From NCBI GenBank assembly GCA_964401045.1, contig CAYNXB010000075.1, positions 1 to 13,278 of the forward strand: a stretch of DNA of 13,278 nucleotides, in the 5' to 3' direction. Each line of letters begins with the position of its first letter. Within the stretch, counting starts at the first letter, position 1. Below are positions 12,640 to 13,278 of this stretch, one piece after another. Made by a program: the position numbers and the translations under genes. Source of the stretch: CAYNXB01 sp964401045. Its GTDB lineage: Bacteria; Pseudomonadota; Alphaproteobacteria; Sphingomonadales; Sphingomonadaceae. Under the pieces are notes generated by a model. The model was not told the origin of the DNA, made no database searches, and was given only the letters and a program-made list of their open reading frames with translations.

Positions 12640-13278
12640 GCAGCTATCGCATCCACGGCGAAACCGGCGAATGGGAGGTCGTGATCGGCCTCGAGGTTCA
12701 CGCGCAGGTCACCAGCAAGGCCAAGCTGTTCTCGGGGGCGAGCACCGAGTTCGGCGCCGAGCCCAACGCGCAAGTGTCGCTGGTCGATGCGGCGATGCCG
12801 GGCATGCTGCCGGTGCCCAACCGTGAGTGCATCCGCCAGGCGGTGCGCACCGGGATGGCGATCGAGGCGCAGATCAACAAGTGGTCGCGGTTCGACCGCA
12901 AGAACTACTTCTACGCCGACTTGCCGCAGGGCTACCAGATCAGCCAGCTCTACCACCCGCTGGTGGGTGAGGGCGCGCTGACCATCGAGGCGGACGAGAA
13001 GGGCGGCATCCCGGACGACAAAGTGATCGGCATCGAGCGCATCCACGTCGAGCAGGACGCCGGTAAGCTGATGCACGATCAGCATCCGACGATGAGCTAC
13101 GTCGACCTCAACCGCTCGGGCGTGGCGCTGATGGAGATCGTCAGCCGGCCGGACATGCGCTCACCTGCCGAAGCCGGGGCCTATGTGCGCAAGCTGCGCT
13201 CGATCCTGCGTTACGTCGGATCCTGCGACGGCAACATGGAAGAAGGCTCGATGCGCGCGGACGTCAACGTCAGCGTGA
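12636..13278 (+). CDS. gatB: Aspartyl/glutamyl-tRNA amidotransferase subunit B, N-terminal part (truncated by window edge)
   Basis: This is the tRNA-binding, kinase-like subunit of GatCAB, which activates the misacylated aminoacyl ester with ATP and amidates it. Only the first 214 codons are present, and the frame is open at the right edge. Diagnostic stretches are WEVVIGLEVHAQVTSKAKLF (13-32), EFGAEPNAQVSLVDAAMPGM (38-57), FDRKNYFYADLPQGYQISQ (86-104), IERIHVEQDAGKLMHD (about 133-148), SYVDLNRSGVALMEIVSRPD (about 153-172) and MEEGSMRADVNVSV at the visible end. The C-terminal helical and YqeY-like tail domains lie outside. The ATG at 12636 overlaps the gatA stop (ATGA), and GAGAGG lies about 9 nt upstream. 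Confidence 0.98.
   Translation, partial: MSSYRIHGETGEWEVVIGLEVHAQVTSKAKLFSGASTEFGAEPNAQVSLVDAAMPGMLPVPNRECIRQAVRTGMAIEAQINKWSRFDRKNYFYADLPQGYQISQLYHPLVGEGALTIEADEKGGIPDDKVIGIERIHVEQDAGKLMHDQHPTMSYVDLNRSGVALMEIVSRPDMRSPAEAGAYVRKLRSILRYVGSCDGNMEEGSMRADVNVSV

Noticed and set aside
1..13278. Mobile elements, CRISPR arrays, prophage, tRNA genes or defence systems
   Set aside because: No transposase, integrase, regularly spaced repeats, tRNA-like cloverleaf or defence-type gene was found; gene content and composition are uniform core-genome.

Overview
The window is high-GC, gene-dense bacterial chromosome and looks like housekeeping DNA from an alphaproteobacterium, most likely Sphingomonadales (Sphingomonadaceae or Erythrobacteraceae). 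The reasons are the ATP12-type F1 assembly chaperone, the alphaproteobacterial form of ribosomal protein S21, a DUF4153 membrane protein, a heterotrimeric GatCAB amidotransferase, and a STAS-MlaE fusion in the lipid-transport operon. The taxonomic call is inferred from protein families, not from a marker gene. There is no phage, transposon, CRISPR array, tRNA or rRNA gene.

Layout. (1) Positions 1-568, minus strand: the N-terminal 189 codons of valyl-tRNA synthetase, running off the left edge. (2) Positions 667-4215, plus strand: a four-gene MCE-type ABC lipid transporter operon, made of STAS-MlaE permease, MlaF ATPase, MlaD-like substrate-binding protein and PqiC-like lipoprotein. It is joined by two ATGA overlaps and one 38-bp gap. 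(3) Positions 4219-4263: a hairpin between the convergent operons. (4) Positions 4271-7945, minus strand: six genes with overlapping ends, read in the order crcB, RluA-family pseudouridine synthase, PaiB-like FMN-binding protein, HAD phosphatase, a 77-aa two-helix membrane protein, ATP12. (5) Positions 7946-8132: a divergent intergenic region with the rpsU leader. (6) Positions 8133-8339: rpsU, followed by a structured 3' region and a strong intrinsic terminator. (7) Positions 8478-10840: a membrane-anchored FKBP isomerase and a DUF4153 membrane protein. (8) Positions 10850-13278: gatC, gatA and the 5' part of gatB, running off the right edge.

How the genes work together. The first operon should build an envelope-spanning phospholipid transporter. 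The permease and ATPase sit in and on the inner membrane, the MCE protein reaches into the periplasm, and the lipoprotein provides an outer-membrane contact. The minus-strand cluster mixes fluoride export, rRNA modification, small-molecule phosphatase and F1 assembly functions, and its tight overlaps suggest translational coupling. GatCAB amidates misacylated Glu-tRNA(Gln) and/or Asp-tRNA(Asn).

I see no clearly undescribed system here. The parts most worth a second look are small: the structured 3' region of rpsU, a 16-codon ORF ahead of rpsU, the uncharacterised two-helix protein inside the ATP12 operon, a 21-bp perfect inverted repeat inside gatA, and the composition of the Mla/Pqi-like operon.
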